The notes beneath the pieces were generated by a model. It did not search any database and had not been told where the DNA came from. It saw only the letters and a program-made list of their open reading frames with translations. A program made the translations under genes and the position numbers. This document shows, in pieces, positions 11,397-21,152 of a stretch of 64,000 bases of DNA; within the stretch, counting starts at the first letter, position 1, and each line of letters starts with the position of its first letter. The DNA comes from Photorhabdus namnaonensis (GTDB taxonomy: Bacteria > Pseudomonadota > Gammaproteobacteria > Enterobacterales > Enterobacteriaceae), in the NCBI RefSeq assembly GCF_001684335.1, contig NZ_LOIC01000088.1:1-64000 (forward strand). The letters are read 5' to 3'.

Positions 11397-12404
11397 ATGA
11401 TTGAAGCTGACCGTCTGGTTTCCGCGGGAGTTTTGCAAGACGATGAAGCCGTTGATCGCGCAATCAGACCTAAATTGTTGTCTGAATATGTTGGGCAGCC
11501 GCAAGTTTGTGAGCAGATGGAGATTTTTATTCAGGCGGCCAGATTGCGCGGTGATGCCCTTGACCACCTGCTGATTTTTGGTCCGCCGGGGTTGGGGAAA
11601 ACAACGCTGGCGAATATTGTTGCCAATGAGATGGGAGTCAATCTTCGCACAACTTCTGGCCCGGTTTTAGAAAAGGCGGGCGATCTAGCGGCAATGTTGA
11701 CTAATCTTGAACCGCACGATGTATTATTTATCGATGAAATTCACCGTTTATCGCCGGTGGTGGAAGAAATTCTCTATCCGGCGATGGAAGATTATCAACT
11801 GGATATTATGATTGGCGAGGGACCGGCCGCCCGTTCGATCAAAATTGATTTGCCTCCTTTTACTCTAATTGGGGCTACCACTCGTGCAGGCTCTTTGACT
11901 TCTCCACTGCGTGATCGATTCGGTATCGTACAGCGCCTTGAATTTTATAATGTGGACGATTTGCAAAGTATTGTTTCTCGCAGCGCTCGTTTTATGGGGG
12001 TCGAGATTACTGACGATGGCGCCCGGCAGATTGCCATGCGTTCTCGTGGGACGCCTCGGATCACAAACCGTTTACTGCGTCGGGTGCGTGATTTTGCTCA
12101 AGTGAAAGGGAATGGCGCGATTGATGGCAATATTGCCGCCAGAGCGCTAGATATGTTGAGTGTAGATGCCGCTGGTTTTGATTATCTGGATCGTAAGTTA
12201 CTGGTTGCCATCATTGATAAATTTATGGGTGGGCCGGTTGGGGTAGATAACCTTGCCGCCGCCATCGGTGAAGAGCGGGAAACGATTGAGGATGTGCTGG
12301 AACCTTTTCTGATCCAACAGGGTTTTATTCAACGTACTTCCCGTGGACGAATTGCCACTGAACATGCTTATCGCCATTTTGGCATGGTCAGAGATCAGGA
12401 GTGA
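11397..12404 (+). CDS. ruvB: Holliday junction helicase RuvB
   Basis: 335 aa, AAA+ motor that drives branch migration with RuvA. Walker A is [12 protein letters not shown] (about residue 62), Walker B is [11 protein letters not shown], sensor 1 is [18 protein letters not shown] with the arginine finger, and the winged-helix C-terminus has [16 protein letters not shown]. Second gene of the SOS-controlled ruvAB operon; an ERIC element begins about 50 bp after the stop. Confidence 0.97.
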   Translation: MIEADRLVSAGVLQDDEAVDRAIRPKLLSEYVGQPQVCEQMEIFIQAARLRGDALDHLLIFGPPGLGKTTLANIVANEMGVNLRTTSGPVLEKAGDLAAMLTNLEPHDVLFIDEIHRLSPVVEEILYPAMEDYQLDIMIGEGPAARSIKIDLPPFTLIGATTRAGSLTSPLRDRFGIVQRLEFYNVDDLQSIVSRSARFMGVEITDDGARQIAMRSRGTPRITNRLLRRVRDFAQVKGNGAIDGNIAARALDMLSVDAAGFDYLDRKLLVAIIDKFMGGPVGVDNLAAAIGEERETIEDVLEPFLIQQGFIQRTSRGRIATEHAYRHFGMVRDQE

Positions 12405-12454
12405 GCTGTTTAATTATCTAAAAAATCGGGATGGGTACTCCTGTAAGGGAAACC

Positions 12455-12583
12455 TATATCCTATGGATTTCAAGATGCATCGCGGCGGCAAGGGAGCGAA
12501 TCCCCGGGAGCATAGATAACTATGTGACCGGGGTGAGTGAGTGCAGCCAACAAAGAGGCAACTTGAAAGATGACGGGTATATC
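12455..12583 (+). repeat. ERIC element, between ruvB and znuB
   Basis: Same element and orientation as the copy after yebC: TATATCC end, ATGGATTTCAAGATGCATCG, GAATCCCCGGGAGCATAG, TGTGACCGGGGTGAG, GCAGCCAAC, CAACTTGAAAGATGACGGGTATA. It sits between convergent ruvB and znuB and may serve as a bidirectional terminator; no other hairpin with a T run is obvious there. Confidence 0.93.
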
Positions 12584-12619
12584 CCGCTCTCCATGACTGG
12601 GTTGTACCCACTCAGTAGA

Positions 12620-13405
12620 TCAATTTTTTGCCTGACTGATCAGGCTGATAATAAACATTACCGCAGCGCATAGCACGACAGATGGCCCTGCCGGTGTGTC
12701 GTAAACGGCGGAGAACGCTAATCCGCCGGTGACGGCAAGCATACCAACCGCAATGGCAATACCGGCCATTTGCTCCGGTGTACGGGCAAAACGGCGAGCA
12801 GTGGCTGCCGGGATAATGAGCAGGGAGGTGATAATCAACGCGCCGACAAACTTCATTGCCAAGCCGATTGTCAACGCTGTTACCAGCATTAACAGTACTC
12901 TTAACCGCTGTATTTTAATACCATCCACAAAGGCTATTTCCTGACTGACGGTGACAGAGAGCAGAGCGTTCCATTGCCAGAACAGAAGTGTGGTGACAAT
13001 GGTGACACCGATGGCAATCAACCAAATATCTTCATAGGTGACTGACAATAAATCACCAAACAGATAAGCCATCAAATCAACTCGTACATTAGACATTAAA
13101 CTGACAACGACCAGCCCTAATGATAGTGCGCTGTGAGCCATAATCCCCAACAAAGTATCGATTGCCAGTTGAGGGCGTTTCTCCAGCCAAACCAGCATCA
13201 TTGCCAGTATCAAAGTGACAGCGATAATCGCGTAAAAAGGGCTAATATTTAACAATAATCCGAAAGCAACGCCCAGTAATGAAGCATGAGCCAGAGTATC
13301 GCCAAAATAGGACATTCTGCGCCAGACAACAAATGAACCTAATGGCCCGGCAGCAATAGACAATAATACGCCGGCCAACCAACCGGGGAATAGTAATTCA
13401 ATCAT
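12620..13405 (-). CDS. znuB: Zinc ABC transporter permease ZnuB
   Basis: 261 aa, equal to E. coli ZnuB. ABC-3 type membrane permease of the high-affinity zinc importer, with about eight hydrophobic helices. Conserved stretches are [35 protein letters not shown] and [17 protein letters not shown]. The start at 13405 (MIELLFPGW) matches E. coli and overlaps the znuC stop by 4 bp (ATGA), so the pair is coupled. Expected to be repressed by Zur through the box upstream of znuC. Confidence 0.95.
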   Translation of the reverse strand: MIELLFPGWLAGVLLSIAAGPLGSFVVWRRMSYFGDTLAHASLLGVAFGLLLNISPFYAIIAVTLILAMMLVWLEKRPQLAIDTLLGIMAHSALSLGLVVVSLMSNVRVDLMAYLFGDLLSVTYEDIWLIAIGVTIVTTLLFWQWNALLSVTVSQEIAFVDGIKIQRLRVLLMLVTALTIGLAMKFVGALIITSLLIIPAATARRFARTPEQMAGIAIAVGMLAVTGGLAFSAVYDTPAGPSVVLCAAVMFIISLISQAKN

Positions 13406-14160
13406 GAGTGGCATTCCCTGTTATTTTCCAAGATAATTTTCCCTTTCAAATCATGGTGGTGATTATGTTGGTGGCGATATACTGCCAATTGTTCAGCGCC
13501 ATGATGACCAAACATAGCGATAAATTCAGGATGAATTGAAACAACTTCAGGTGTGCCGGAACAGCAAATATGTTGATTAAGGCATAAAACTTCGTCTGTT
13601 TTCGCCATAACTAGATGTAAATCATGGGATACCATCAATACAGCACAATGCAATTCGGTTCTAATTTGATTGATTAGATCATAAAGTGCTAACTGACCAT
13701 TAACATCGACCCCTTGTGTTGGTTCATCAAGGACTAATAATTGCGGATGATTTAATAGTGCTCTGGCTAATAAAACCCGTTGGTTTTCTCCGCCGGATAA
13801 TTTTTGCATGGATTGCTGCAATAGATGAGCAGCGTTCACCCGCTCTAGTGCCGGCAATATATCAGCAGATTTTACGCCGGGTTTTAGCATCATAAAGCGT
13901 TTGACTGTTAATGGCAGAGTCGGATCAAGATGCAACTTCTGTGGAACATAGCCGATTCTCAATCCAGCGGTGTGTTCAATTGTGCCGGATGAGGGTTCGA
14001 CAAGCCCCAAAACAACACGAACTAAAGTTGATTTACCTGCACCATTGGGACCTAGCAAAGTCAGAATATTCCCTCGTTGTAAACTAAGAGAGATATTGTT
14101 TAATACCTGACGATTGTCGAAGGTAACAGCAACGTTTTTTAAAGTGATGAGTGTTGGCAT
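13402..14160 (-). CDS. znuC: Zinc ABC transporter ATPase ZnuC
   Basis: 252 aa. It powers zinc import with ZnuB and ZnuA. Walker [14 protein letters not shown]-loop YVPQKL, signature [15 protein letters not shown], Walker [13 protein letters not shown] and the H-loop VSHDLHLV are all present; a His-rich tail ([10 protein letters not shown]) is typical. Start 14160 (MPTLITLK) is chosen from homology; the frame extends upstream to 14205 but that would place the start inside the Zur box. Divergent from znuA. Confidence 0.94.
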   Translation of the reverse strand: MPTLITLKNVAVTFDNRQVLNNISLSLQRGNILTLLGPNGAGKSTLVRVVLGLVEPSSGTIEHTAGLRIGYVPQKLHLDPTLPLTVKRFMMLKPGVKSADILPALERVNAAHLLQQSMQKLSGGENQRVLLARALLNHPQLLVLDEPTQGVDVNGQLALYDLINQIRTELHCAVLMVSHDLHLVMAKTDEVLCLNQHICCSGTPEVVSIHPEFIAMFGHHGAEQLAVYRHQHNHHHDLKGKIILENNRECHS

Positions 14161-14185
14161 GCTAAATATATCTTGCGTGAACATT

Positions 14186-14208
14186 GAGATGTTATAATAT
14201 AACAATTC
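14186..14208. promoter_or_regulatory. Zur box between znuC and znuA
   Basis: The core TGTTATAATATAACA is a perfect palindrome at 14190-14204 and fits the enterobacterial Zur consensus (GAAATGTTATANTATAACATTTC). It lies 26-49 bp upstream of both divergent starts, so zinc-loaded Zur would repress znuCB and znuA together. Confidence 0.9.
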
Positions 14209-14236
14209 TTGTTTCTGTCCACGAGATATTTACATT

Positions 14237-15184
14237 ATGTTACACAAATCATATAAACTAGCGCACAAGTTTCTCTGTAAGGCCGCGATTACTGCTGTTT
14301 TCATGTCAGGGACGATACAATCAGCTAATGCTGATGTTGTGACATCAATTCGTCCGTTAGGTTTTATTGCTGCGGCAATAACTGATGGTGTAACTGATAC
14401 GCAGGTATTGTTGCCTGATGGGGCATCACCGCATGATTATGCATTGAAACCGTCTGATCTTAAGAGAATTAACCAGGCAGATTTAGTTGTGTGGGTTGGA
14501 CCTGAGATGGAAATCTTTTTGTCTAAACCGTTAGCCAAAGTTCCACAAAATAGACAGCTAGCTTTAGCACAATTGCCAACGATTAAGCCATTATTGCTGA
14601 AGAATGATGAAGATTTACATGAACCAGATCAGCATAAACATGAAGAAGGTCATGAACATCATTCTCATGGTGAATATAATATGCACATCTGGTTATCACC
14701 AGAAATAGCAAAACAGGTTGCACAGGGGATTCATGATCAATTACAAGTGCGCTATCCGCAGAAAAAAGCAGCGCTGGACGTAAACCTACGTAAATTCAAT
14801 GCTCAGCTTGCGCAAACTGACAAAAATATTGCTAATATTCTTAAGCTGGTGCGTGGTAAGGGGTATTTTGTTTTTCACGATGCTTATGGCTATTTCGAGC
14901 AGCATTATGGCCTGACACCATTAGGGCATTTTACGATTAATCCTGAAATACAACCTGGCGCACAAAAATTACATCATATACGAACACAATTGGTTGAGCA
15001 GAAAGCAATCTGTATTTTTGCTGAGCCACAATTCAGGCCGACCGTTATTAATGCTGTGGCGAAGGATACGGGAGTGCGTATGGGCACCTTGGACCCGTTA
15101 GGAAGCCGCATCGTATTGGATAAAGACAGCTATATGAAATTTATAACTCAGTTGTCGGAACAGTACATGGGTTGCCTGAATTAA
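14237..15184 (+). CDS. znuA: Periplasmic zinc-binding protein ZnuA
   Basis: 315 aa. It captures periplasmic zinc and delivers it to ZnuBC. A signal peptide is visible (basic start, then [13 protein letters not shown] and a probable cut after SANA). Zinc ligands expected from the family are the His in [10 protein letters not shown], the His in MHIWLSP, the His in [14 protein letters not shown], and the late Asp region. A charged His-rich loop (about residues 132-150, [14 protein letters not shown]) is typical of ZnuA. Confidence 0.95.
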   Translation: MLHKSYKLAHKFLCKAAITAVFMSGTIQSANADVVTSIRPLGFIAAAITDGVTDTQVLLPDGASPHDYALKPSDLKRINQADLVVWVGPEMEIFLSKPLAKVPQNRQLALAQLPTIKPLLLKNDEDLHEPDQHKHEEGHEHHSHGEYNMHIWLSPEIAKQVAQGIHDQLQVRYPQKKAALDVNLRKFNAQLAQTDKNIANILKLVRGKGYFVFHDAYGYFEQHYGLTPLGHFTINPEIQPGAQKLHHIRTQLVEQKAICIFAEPQFRPTVINAVAKDTGVRMGTLDPLGSRIVLDKDSYMKFITQLSEQYMGCLN

Positions 15185-15204
15185 AGTAATAAGGAATTCA
15201 ATGA

Positions 15205-16512
15205 GTGCAACAGATAGTTAAAACTATCGTTCTGGTGTATAAGGAGTTACCGCGACCGCATAAAATTATGTTGGGTTCGCTGACTGTAGCAACATTGGTT
15301 GTCACTATGTGGCAACCTATTGCTTATCATCATGAACAAGAAGAAACAACGGTCGGCAGCATAGCCATCAATCTTCCCGTAGATAGTGATGAGATTATTG
15401 CGGATAGCAGTGAACAGCTACCGGACGAAGGTATTCCTGATGAAGAGACGAACTCCGAGGTCACGGTTCAAACGCCGCATGAATATATTGTCTCCGACGG
15501 TGACACCCTCAGTAATATTCTGACCCAATTTGGTATTGATTCTTCTGATGTCGCGTTACTCGCGAGTCAACATAAAGTGTTACGGGGGCTGAACATTGGC
15601 CAGCCATTGTCATGGACAGTCAATGAAGCGGGTGATTTGCAAACGCTGACTTGGGGTGTTTCCCGCCGTGAAACGCGCATTTATACCCGTGAAGGCGATC
15701 TGTTTAAAGAAACAAAAGAGTTTCAGAAAGGGGAATGGGAAAACAGCGTCGTTGTTGGCGTTGTTGATAGTAACTTTACCGGCAGTGCTTTAAGCGCTGG
15801 TTTAACCAGCAGTGAAGCACGTGAAGTCACTAAGGCACTGCAATGGCAAATTGATTTGCGTAAATTACATGAAGGTGATCGTTTTTCTGTATTGCTGTCC
15901 CGTGAAATGTTGGATGGTCGCAGTGAACAGAGCCAATTATTGGGTGTTCGCCTAAATAGTGGTGGTAAAGATTATTATGCTATCCGGGCGGAAGATGGGC
16001 GTTTTTATGATCGTCAAGGTTCCGGTCTGGAGCGCGGATTTTTGCGTTTTCCAACGACTAAGCAATTTCGGGTATCTTCCCAATTTAATCCTCGGCGTGT
16101 GAATCCAGTCACTGGTCGGGTTGCGCCACACAAAGGGGTGGATTTTGCTATGCCGGTGGGAACGCCTGTTTTGGCGGTGGGTGATGGAGAAGTGATTGTT
16201 TCTAAATATAATGGAGCGGCAGGTAACTTTATCGCCATTCGTCATGGTCGCCAATATACCACGCGCTATATGCACCTGAGAAAGCTGTTGGTGAAACCAG
16301 GGCAGAAAGTAAAACGGGGTGATCGTATTGCGTTGTCCGGTAGCACCGGTCGTTCTACGGGGCCGCATTTGCATTATGAATTCTGGATCAATCAGCAGGC
16401 GGTAAACCCATTAACGGCGAAATTGCCGCGCTCTGGTGGTTTGAGTGGTAAAGAACGCACAGAATTCTTGGCAACGGTAAAAGAGGTCACGCCTCAGCTT
16501 CTGTTAGATTGA
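15205..16512 (+). CDS. mepM: Murein DD-endopeptidase MepM (M23, LysM)
   Basis: 435 aa. MepM cuts D-Ala-mDAP crosslinks to let peptidoglycan expand. There is an N-terminal membrane anchor (about residues 20-37), a LysM-like domain (EYIVSDGDTLSNILTQFGID), a middle OapA-like region and a C-terminal peptidase M23 domain with the zinc motifs HKGVDFAMP and HLHYEF. The start is GTG at 15205, as in E. coli, after AAGGA; an overlapping ATG four bases earlier opens only a six-codon frame. Conserved znuA-mepM-lpxM order. Confidence 0.94.
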   Translation: MQQIVKTIVLVYKELPRPHKIMLGSLTVATLVVTMWQPIAYHHEQEETTVGSIAINLPVDSDEIIADSSEQLPDEGIPDEETNSEVTVQTPHEYIVSDGDTLSNILTQFGIDSSDVALLASQHKVLRGLNIGQPLSWTVNEAGDLQTLTWGVSRRETRIYTREGDLFKETKEFQKGEWENSVVVGVVDSNFTGSALSAGLTSSEAREVTKALQWQIDLRKLHEGDRFSVLLSREMLDGRSEQSQLLGVRLNSGGKDYYAIRAEDGRFYDRQGSGLERGFLRFPTTKQFRVSSQFNPRRVNPVTGRVAPHKGVDFAMPVGTPVLAVGDGEVIVSKYNGAAGNFIAIRHGRQYTTRYMHLRKLLVKPGQKVKRGDRIALSGSTGRSTGPHLHYEFWINQQAVNPLTAKLPRSGGLSGKERTEFLATVKEVTPQLLLD

Positions 16513-16542
16513 GTTTAATTGTTCATTAGTGACAGACTTTAA

Positions 16543-16566
16543 AGCGGATGATTGCTATCATCCGCT
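16543..16566 (+). terminator. Intrinsic terminator after mepM
   Basis: AGCGGATGA pairs with TCATCCGCT (9 bp, 6-nt loop), followed by GTCGTTTTA. Placed 30 bp after the mepM stop. Confidence 0.75.
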
Positions 16567-16669
16567 GTCGTTTTAGTTATGTTCAGAAAAAGGTGTGTTG
16601 ATATCGTTGATATAACCCCCTGTACATGTGAAATGAACGATCATCTTTTTGTTTTCAAAGAGTTAGCTC

Positions 16670-17638
16670 ATGTATAAAGAAACAGATACAGACAGTAAAG
16701 TTGGTTATGTACCGACATTTCACAAATCTTACCTGCATCCTCGTTATTGGGGGTTATGGCTAGGTGTTGGGGTATTGGCCGGGCTGGCTTACCTGCCGGT
16801 TAAAATGCGTGATCCTCTGCTGGCTAAAATAGGCTGGCTGGCGGGTAAGTTCGCGAAAGGGGCTCGTCGCAGGGCAAGAATAAATCTATGTTACTGTATG
16901 CCGGAACTGACGGAGCAACAGCGTGAAGCATTGATTGATGAGATGTTTTCAACCGCACCTCAACCTTTTGTTATGTTGGCTGAACTTTGTTTACGTGGTA
17001 CAAAATCAGCTTTAAGTCGGACTCATTGGCATGGTGAAGAGATTATTCTTCAACTGAAAGAGCAGAGGAAAAATATTATTTTCATGGTCCCGCATGGTTG
17101 GGCTGTGGATATTCCGGCGATATTACTGACAGCCAATGGACAGAAAGCAGCGGCGATGTTTCATCATCAGAAGAACCCTGTAGCCGATTATCTGTGGAAT
17201 AAAGTGCGGAGTCGCTTTGGTGGCCGTTTACATTCCCGTGACGCGGGCATTAAACCTTTTATTGCTACTGTTCGCCAGGGTTACTGGGGATATTACCTTC
17301 CTGATCAAGATCATGGTGAAGAACACAGTGAGTTTGTCGATTTCTTCGCGACATATAAAGCGACATTACCGGCCATTGGGCGGTTGATGAAGATTTGCCG
17401 TGCGGCTATTGTGCCGCTGTTTCCGGTTTATAATTACCGTACCCATCAGCTTGATATTTATATTCGTCCACCGATGGATGATATTGAGGGCAAAGATGAC
17501 GCTTTTATTGCTCGCCGGATGAATGAAGAATTGGAGCAACTGGTACGACCAAACCCTGAACAATATACCTGGATACTTAAATTACTTAAGACCCGGAAAA
17601 AGGGGGATATTGAGCCGTATAACAGGGAAGATCTGTGA
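16670..17638 (+). CDS. lpxM: Lipid A myristoyltransferase LpxM (MsbB)
   Basis: 322 aa. It adds the last secondary acyl chain to Kdo2-lipid A at the inner membrane. The HX4D acyltransferase motif is HGWAVD (about residue 143), with the downstream YLPDQDHGEE and PLFPVYNY blocks of the LpxL/LpxM family. One N-terminal hydrophobic helix follows HPRYWGLWLG. A good SD is lacking (AGAGTTAGCTC before ATG), but the start agrees with the family. Its downstream neighbour in E. coli is pykA; here the darobactin island separates them. Confidence 0.95.
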   Translation: MYKETDTDSKVGYVPTFHKSYLHPRYWGLWLGVGVLAGLAYLPVKMRDPLLAKIGWLAGKFAKGARRRARINLCYCMPELTEQQREALIDEMFSTAPQPFVMLAELCLRGTKSALSRTHWHGEEIILQLKEQRKNIIFMVPHGWAVDIPAILLTANGQKAAAMFHHQKNPVADYLWNKVRSRFGGRLHSRDAGIKPFIATVRQGYWGYYLPDQDHGEEHSEFVDFFATYKATLPAIGRLMKICRAAIVPLFPVYNYRTHQLDIYIRPPMDDIEGKDDAFIARRMNEELEQLVRPNPEQYTWILKLLKTRKKGDIEPYNREDL

Positions 17639-17690
17639 TTTTAGTCACAAAGATATAAAGTCATTATTATGGCTTGAAAGTTTGTATTGT

Positions 17691-17728
17691 CCCCCTAATA
17701 TTGGACATGGCATCCAATGATTAGGGGG
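17691..17728. terminator. Large palindrome between lpxM and darE
   Basis: CCCCCTAAT and ATTAGGGGG flank an inner ATTGGA/TCCAAT pair, giving a long interrupted stem around CATGG. It separates convergent lpxM and darE and marks the downstream end of the dar operon. CTTTAT follows on the plus strand. Confidence 0.75.
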
Positions 17729-17778
17729 CTTTATGACGAGGCATTTTTATACTGGCACTTAAAATATCAGGATAGCAT

Positions 17779-19068
17779 TTACGCGGCTATGGTTTGTTTT
17801 ATTATTTCTAACAAACCGCCGGTTCCACAGCAAAAATCATTATAATTCGGATTATGTTTTCTGTTAGTTACTCTGTCGTGAGGACATCCACCATTGCATA
17901 AATGAAACCATTTGCATTGATGCATTTTTTCATATGATTCTATTTCTTCTTTAAGGTGATTCTTATTTGTATTTGATTTGATTAATAAATGCCCAAGATC
18001 ATTATCGATAATCGAACCATAGTTATTTCCCTCAGCACCAACATATTTATCACATGCTGATACTGTACCATTAGGTTCCAGGGTGATAATTTCCTGAGAA
18101 CAATTGCCGGCCCAATAACAATCTGATATTTTCTTTTGAGATGATTTAATACTATCAATAAAGCCATGAAACAGACGAATATTTATTTTGTCCTGATAAT
18201 CATTCCACCAAACACGGAAAACGTTAGAAAGGAAATTAATATAATTATGGTAGGTTATATAACTTCCTCCAGGATCATCCCCGGGTTGACACCGGTTGTC
18301 TGGAACAATATTGAGGAACTCAATATCCGTTAAACCAATTTCGTAAAAATAAGAGAGCATTTTTTCTATGTTTGATTCGTAAACATCTCTATCGACAACA
18401 ACCAGAGCACCATAAGGTATGCCATAACTTCTTAATTTTTTCATGCCTGCGGCGACTTTATGAGATGTTGGCCTTCCTCTATAATCTAATCTCCTGCTAT
18501 CGTGTATTTCTGGAATACCATCAACGCTTATACCGACTCCCATGCCAATACCTTTAAGGAATACTAGCCAATCTTCGGGAATATTGACTGCATTGGTTTG
18601 AACTGAATTGGTGATAACTTGATCTGGTTTTTTAAATTGCTCTTGTAACCAGATGAGTTTCTTAAAGTAATTAACACTTAATAAAGTTACTTCACCGCCA
18701 TGCCAGACAAATTCGAAGCGCTTTATATTAGGTATGGATAGGAAACGATGAATTGAGCGCATTAAATTGAAAAATGTTAAGGTATTGCCTTTGCCTTCTG
18801 CCCAAGAGTGACAATAAGTACATCTTAAATTGCAAAGTCTCGTGGCTTTAACCACCACCACTAACTTATTGGCATTAATAATTTCAGGGCTAAAATGTAT
18901 ACCAATTTCCTCGTTATATAAAGCCAGCTCATCATCATCTAATATTTTTTCGGCTGGAATTTCACCGATAATTCTACAAGCTAACTGCCTGTAATTAATT
19001 TTAGGCGATTTCTTGAGAATTGATGATTCATCTGCATTTAAATATTTTATCGGAATTATTGTGTCCAT
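17779..19068 (-). CDS. darE: Radical SAM/SPASM enzyme DarE, darobactin maturase
   Basis: 429 aa. Radical SAM enzymes of the darobactin pathway install the ether link between the two Trp residues and the C-C link from Trp to Lys in the DarA core. The SAM cluster motif is C79-x3-C83-x2-C86 (RLCNLRCTYCHSW). The SPASM domain has its cysteines in SDCYWAGNC, SACDKY, CKWFHLCNGGCPHDR and FCCGTGG. The closest familiar relatives are anaerobic sulfatase-maturase type rSAMs. AAGGAG precedes the ATG. Last gene of the dar operon, separated from darD by an ERIC element. The name rests on the linked DarA core and operon order, with no alignment done. Confidence 0.92.
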   Translation of the reverse strand: MDTIIPIKYLNADESSILKKSPKINYRQLACRIIGEIPAEKILDDDELALYNEEIGIHFSPEIINANKLVVVVKATRLCNLRCTYCHSWAEGKGNTLTFFNLMRSIHRFLSIPNIKRFEFVWHGGEVTLLSVNYFKKLIWLQEQFKKPDQVITNSVQTNAVNIPEDWLVFLKGIGMGVGISVDGIPEIHDSRRLDYRGRPTSHKVAAGMKKLRSYGIPYGALVVVDRDVYESNIEKMLSYFYEIGLTDIEFLNIVPDNRCQPGDDPGGSYITYHNYINFLSNVFRVWWNDYQDKINIRLFHGFIDSIKSSQKKISDCYWAGNCSQEIITLEPNGTVSACDKYVGAEGNNYGSIIDNDLGHLLIKSNTNKNHLKEEIESYEKMHQCKWFHLCNGGCPHDRVTNRKHNPNYNDFCCGTGGLLEIIKQTIAA

Positions 19069-19091
19069 AAAGAACTCCTTTATTATGTTAT

Positions 19092-19220
19092 TTATACCGG
19101 TTATCTTTCAAGTTACCTCTTTATTGGCTGTGCTCACTCACCCCGGTCACATAGTTACCTATGCTCCCGGGGATTCGCTCTTTTGCCGTCGCGATGTATC
19201 TTGAAATCCATAGGGTATAT
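19092..19220 (-). repeat. ERIC element between darD and darE
   Basis: Inverse orientation relative to the copies at 10 and 12.5 kb: TATACCGGTTATC, TTCAAGTTACCTC, GGCTGTGCTCACTCACCCCG, ATGCTCCCGGGGATTC, TCGCGATGTATCTTGAAATCC, TAGGGTATA. It ends 2 bp before the darD stop and 23 bp from the darE start, so it lies wholly inside the operon transcript. Confidence 0.93.
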
Positions 19221-19222
19221 GC

Positions 19223-19885
19223 TCAAACAAGTAAATGGCCATCCTTCATCGTTAATATTCTGTGAGAAAACGCAGCCGCTTCTTTGGAATGAGTTACCAT
19301 AACAATCGTCGTGCCGTTTTCATTAAGATCTTTAAGTGAAGATAGAATATTTTGACCATTTACGCTATCCAGGTTTCCCGTTGGTTCATCGGCTAATAAA
19401 ATCGCGGGGTTTGATATCATGGCTCTGGCGATAGCGACACGTTGCTGTTGTCCACCAGATAATTGTATCGGTTTATGATTTTCCCGATTTTCTAATCCAA
19501 AACTGTTTATTGCATCGAATACTCTAATTTTTCTCTGCTTTTTAGAAAAACCTCTGTATTTCAGTGGCAATTCTATATTTTCAAATACGGTTAAATTGGG
19601 TAACAGATTGAATGATTGAAAAATATAGCCAATAAATTCTCGTCTGAATGATATTTTTTCAGAATATCTCATGGACAAAATATTGCTATTATTCAGTATT
19701 AATTGCCCACTGTCGATTGTTTCAAACATACCAATAACATTCAGTAATGTTGATTTCCCTGATCCTGAGGCGCCCATGATAGAGATAAATTCACCTTTAT
19801 CTATATTGAGATTTATTTCATTCAAAACATTTGTTTGAATAAATTTTGTTTTATATGATTTACAGACATTCATCATGCTAATCAT
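19223..19885 (-). CDS. darD: ABC transporter ATPase DarD (MacB/LolD-like)
   Basis: 220 aa. Powers the DarBCD exporter. Motifs: Walker A MGASGSGKSTLLN, Q-loop FQSFNLLPNLTV, signature LSGGQQQRVAIARAM, Walker B ILLADEPTGNLD and H-loop VTHSKEAA, the pattern of the MacB/LolD/FtsE class. The ATG at 19885 is chosen because AAGGA stands nine bases upstream; a TTG three codons earlier is less likely. It begins one base after the darC stop. Confidence 0.93.
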   Translation of the reverse strand: MISMMNVCKSYKTKFIQTNVLNEINLNIDKGEFISIMGASGSGKSTLLNVIGMFETIDSGQLILNNSNILSMRYSEKISFRREFIGYIFQSFNLLPNLTVFENIELPLKYRGFSKKQRKIRVFDAINSFGLENRENHKPIQLSGGQQQRVAIARAMISNPAILLADEPTGNLDSVNGQNILSSLKDLNENGTTIVMVTHSKEAAAFSHRILTMKDGHLLV

Positions 19886-19886
19886 T

Positions 19887-21152
19887 TTATTCAATCCTTA
19901 CAGTATCATTATTAACCAGTCTGTTCTTACCAAAGCTCACTAGGATTTGTCCTTCAGTAACCCCATTTTTAATCTCAATATTAGAGCCATTATCCTGTCC
20001 GGTGGCAACTTGAATACGTTGGGCAATTTTTTTATCTGGATGGTAAACAAACACATAGCTCTTATTATCAATAGTAAATACCATTGATGAAGGTACGGAG
20101 AATATTTTCCGCTCTTCATTAAGTTTAATGATAACATCAATCGATTGTCCTCGTTTGAAGTTAATGGCTTTCTTATCTTCCAGTTCAAATCTGACTTTAA
20201 AGGTACCATTATTGACTTCAGATGAAATTAATTTCACAAGTAAAGGTATTTTCCCGTTGTTATATATCAAGCTGGCTGATGAATGGTAGGTTATTTTATT
20301 TAAATAGTATTCGTTAATCTCTGACTCAAAATAGAAGCTTGATAAATCATCAACAATGGCAATTTGATCGCCGGGTTTTAGCCGCTGACCTAAAATTAAA
20401 TCTAATGAACTGATATTACCGGCTATAGGTGATTTTATTGAAAGTTGTTCAAAACCATTCTCGATAATTTCAGAAAGTTTTCTCTGTTTTTCGACAAATT
20501 CATCAATCTCTTTTAACTGTTTTGATATATCACGATCTTTATCATTTTTCAATTTTTTATAAAATAGATACACGTCGTGCCAATAGTCTCTTTTAATCTC
20601 TAAATCGGAAATTGTTTCTTTAGAAACATAATTTTTATCGACAAGATCATGATATCTTTTTAACTTATCTTTGACTTCTTTTAATTCTTTAACGGCTTCT
20701 AAAAATCTATTATTGATATCTCGATAATCAGATTGCAAGTTTATTCTGATATTGATTAAATTATTCAATTTATCTGTAACGTCCGCTAACATAGCAGAAT
20801 TATTCAAGGTGAAATTGAAATTAGATAACTTAACTATTTCTTCACTTTTTAGAACATTTTGTGATGGTTTTTTCATTATATCAGTAACAATACCGCCGAT
20901 TTCTGTTGAGATGGATACACTTTTATTAGGAACAACAACCGCTCTTGTTTTCAGAATATCACTAGCTACTTTACTGCTGACATGAAACTTGGTAACTTCA
21001 TTTTCATTGATGGAAGCTTCTTTAGCTGAAATGGCATAATAGATAATAAATACGATAAATGAAATAAAAGCGATAAAGAAAATGAGAATTAATAATTTCT
21101 CCTTATTATGTATGCTTTTTTTTCTGATTTCTATATCCATGATTAATCTCAT
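19887..21152 (-). CDS. darC: Membrane-fusion (HlyD-like) protein DarC
   Basis: 421 aa. Periplasmic adaptor expected to link the DarB/DarD pump to an outer-membrane channel. One N-terminal transmembrane helix (about residues 19-43, LLILIFFIAFISFIVFIIYY) is followed by a barrel-sandwich half, a long coiled coil (about 115-225, rich in K, E and L), the second lipoyl half (SPIAGNISSLDLILGQRLKPGD) and a beta-barrel region. The ATG at 21152 overlaps the darB stop (ATGA); an ATG four codons on is also possible. No outer-membrane channel gene is present, so TolC is the likely partner. Confidence 0.9.
   Translation of the reverse strand: MRLIMDIEIRKKSIHNKEKLLILIFFIAFISFIVFIIYYAISAKEASINENEVTKFHVSSKVASDILKTRAVVVPNKSVSISTEIGGIVTDIMKKPSQNVLKSEEIVKLSNFNFTLNNSAMLADVTDKLNNLINIRINLQSDYRDINNRFLEAVKELKEVKDKLKRYHDLVDKNYVSKETISDLEIKRDYWHDVYLFYKKLKNDKDRDISKQLKEIDEFVEKQRKLSEIIENGFEQLSIKSPIAGNISSLDLILGQRLKPGDQIAIVDDLSSFYFESEINEYYLNKITYHSSASLIYNNGKIPLLVKLISSEVNNGTFKVRFELEDKKAINFKRGQSIDVIIKLNEERKIFSVPSSMVFTIDNKSYVFVYHPDKKIAQRIQVATGQDNGSNIEIKNGVTEGQILVSFGKNRLVNNDTVRIE

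Noticed and set aside
15952-16374. 140-codon minus-strand frame inside mepM
   Set aside because: Shadow of the conserved M23 domain on the other strand.
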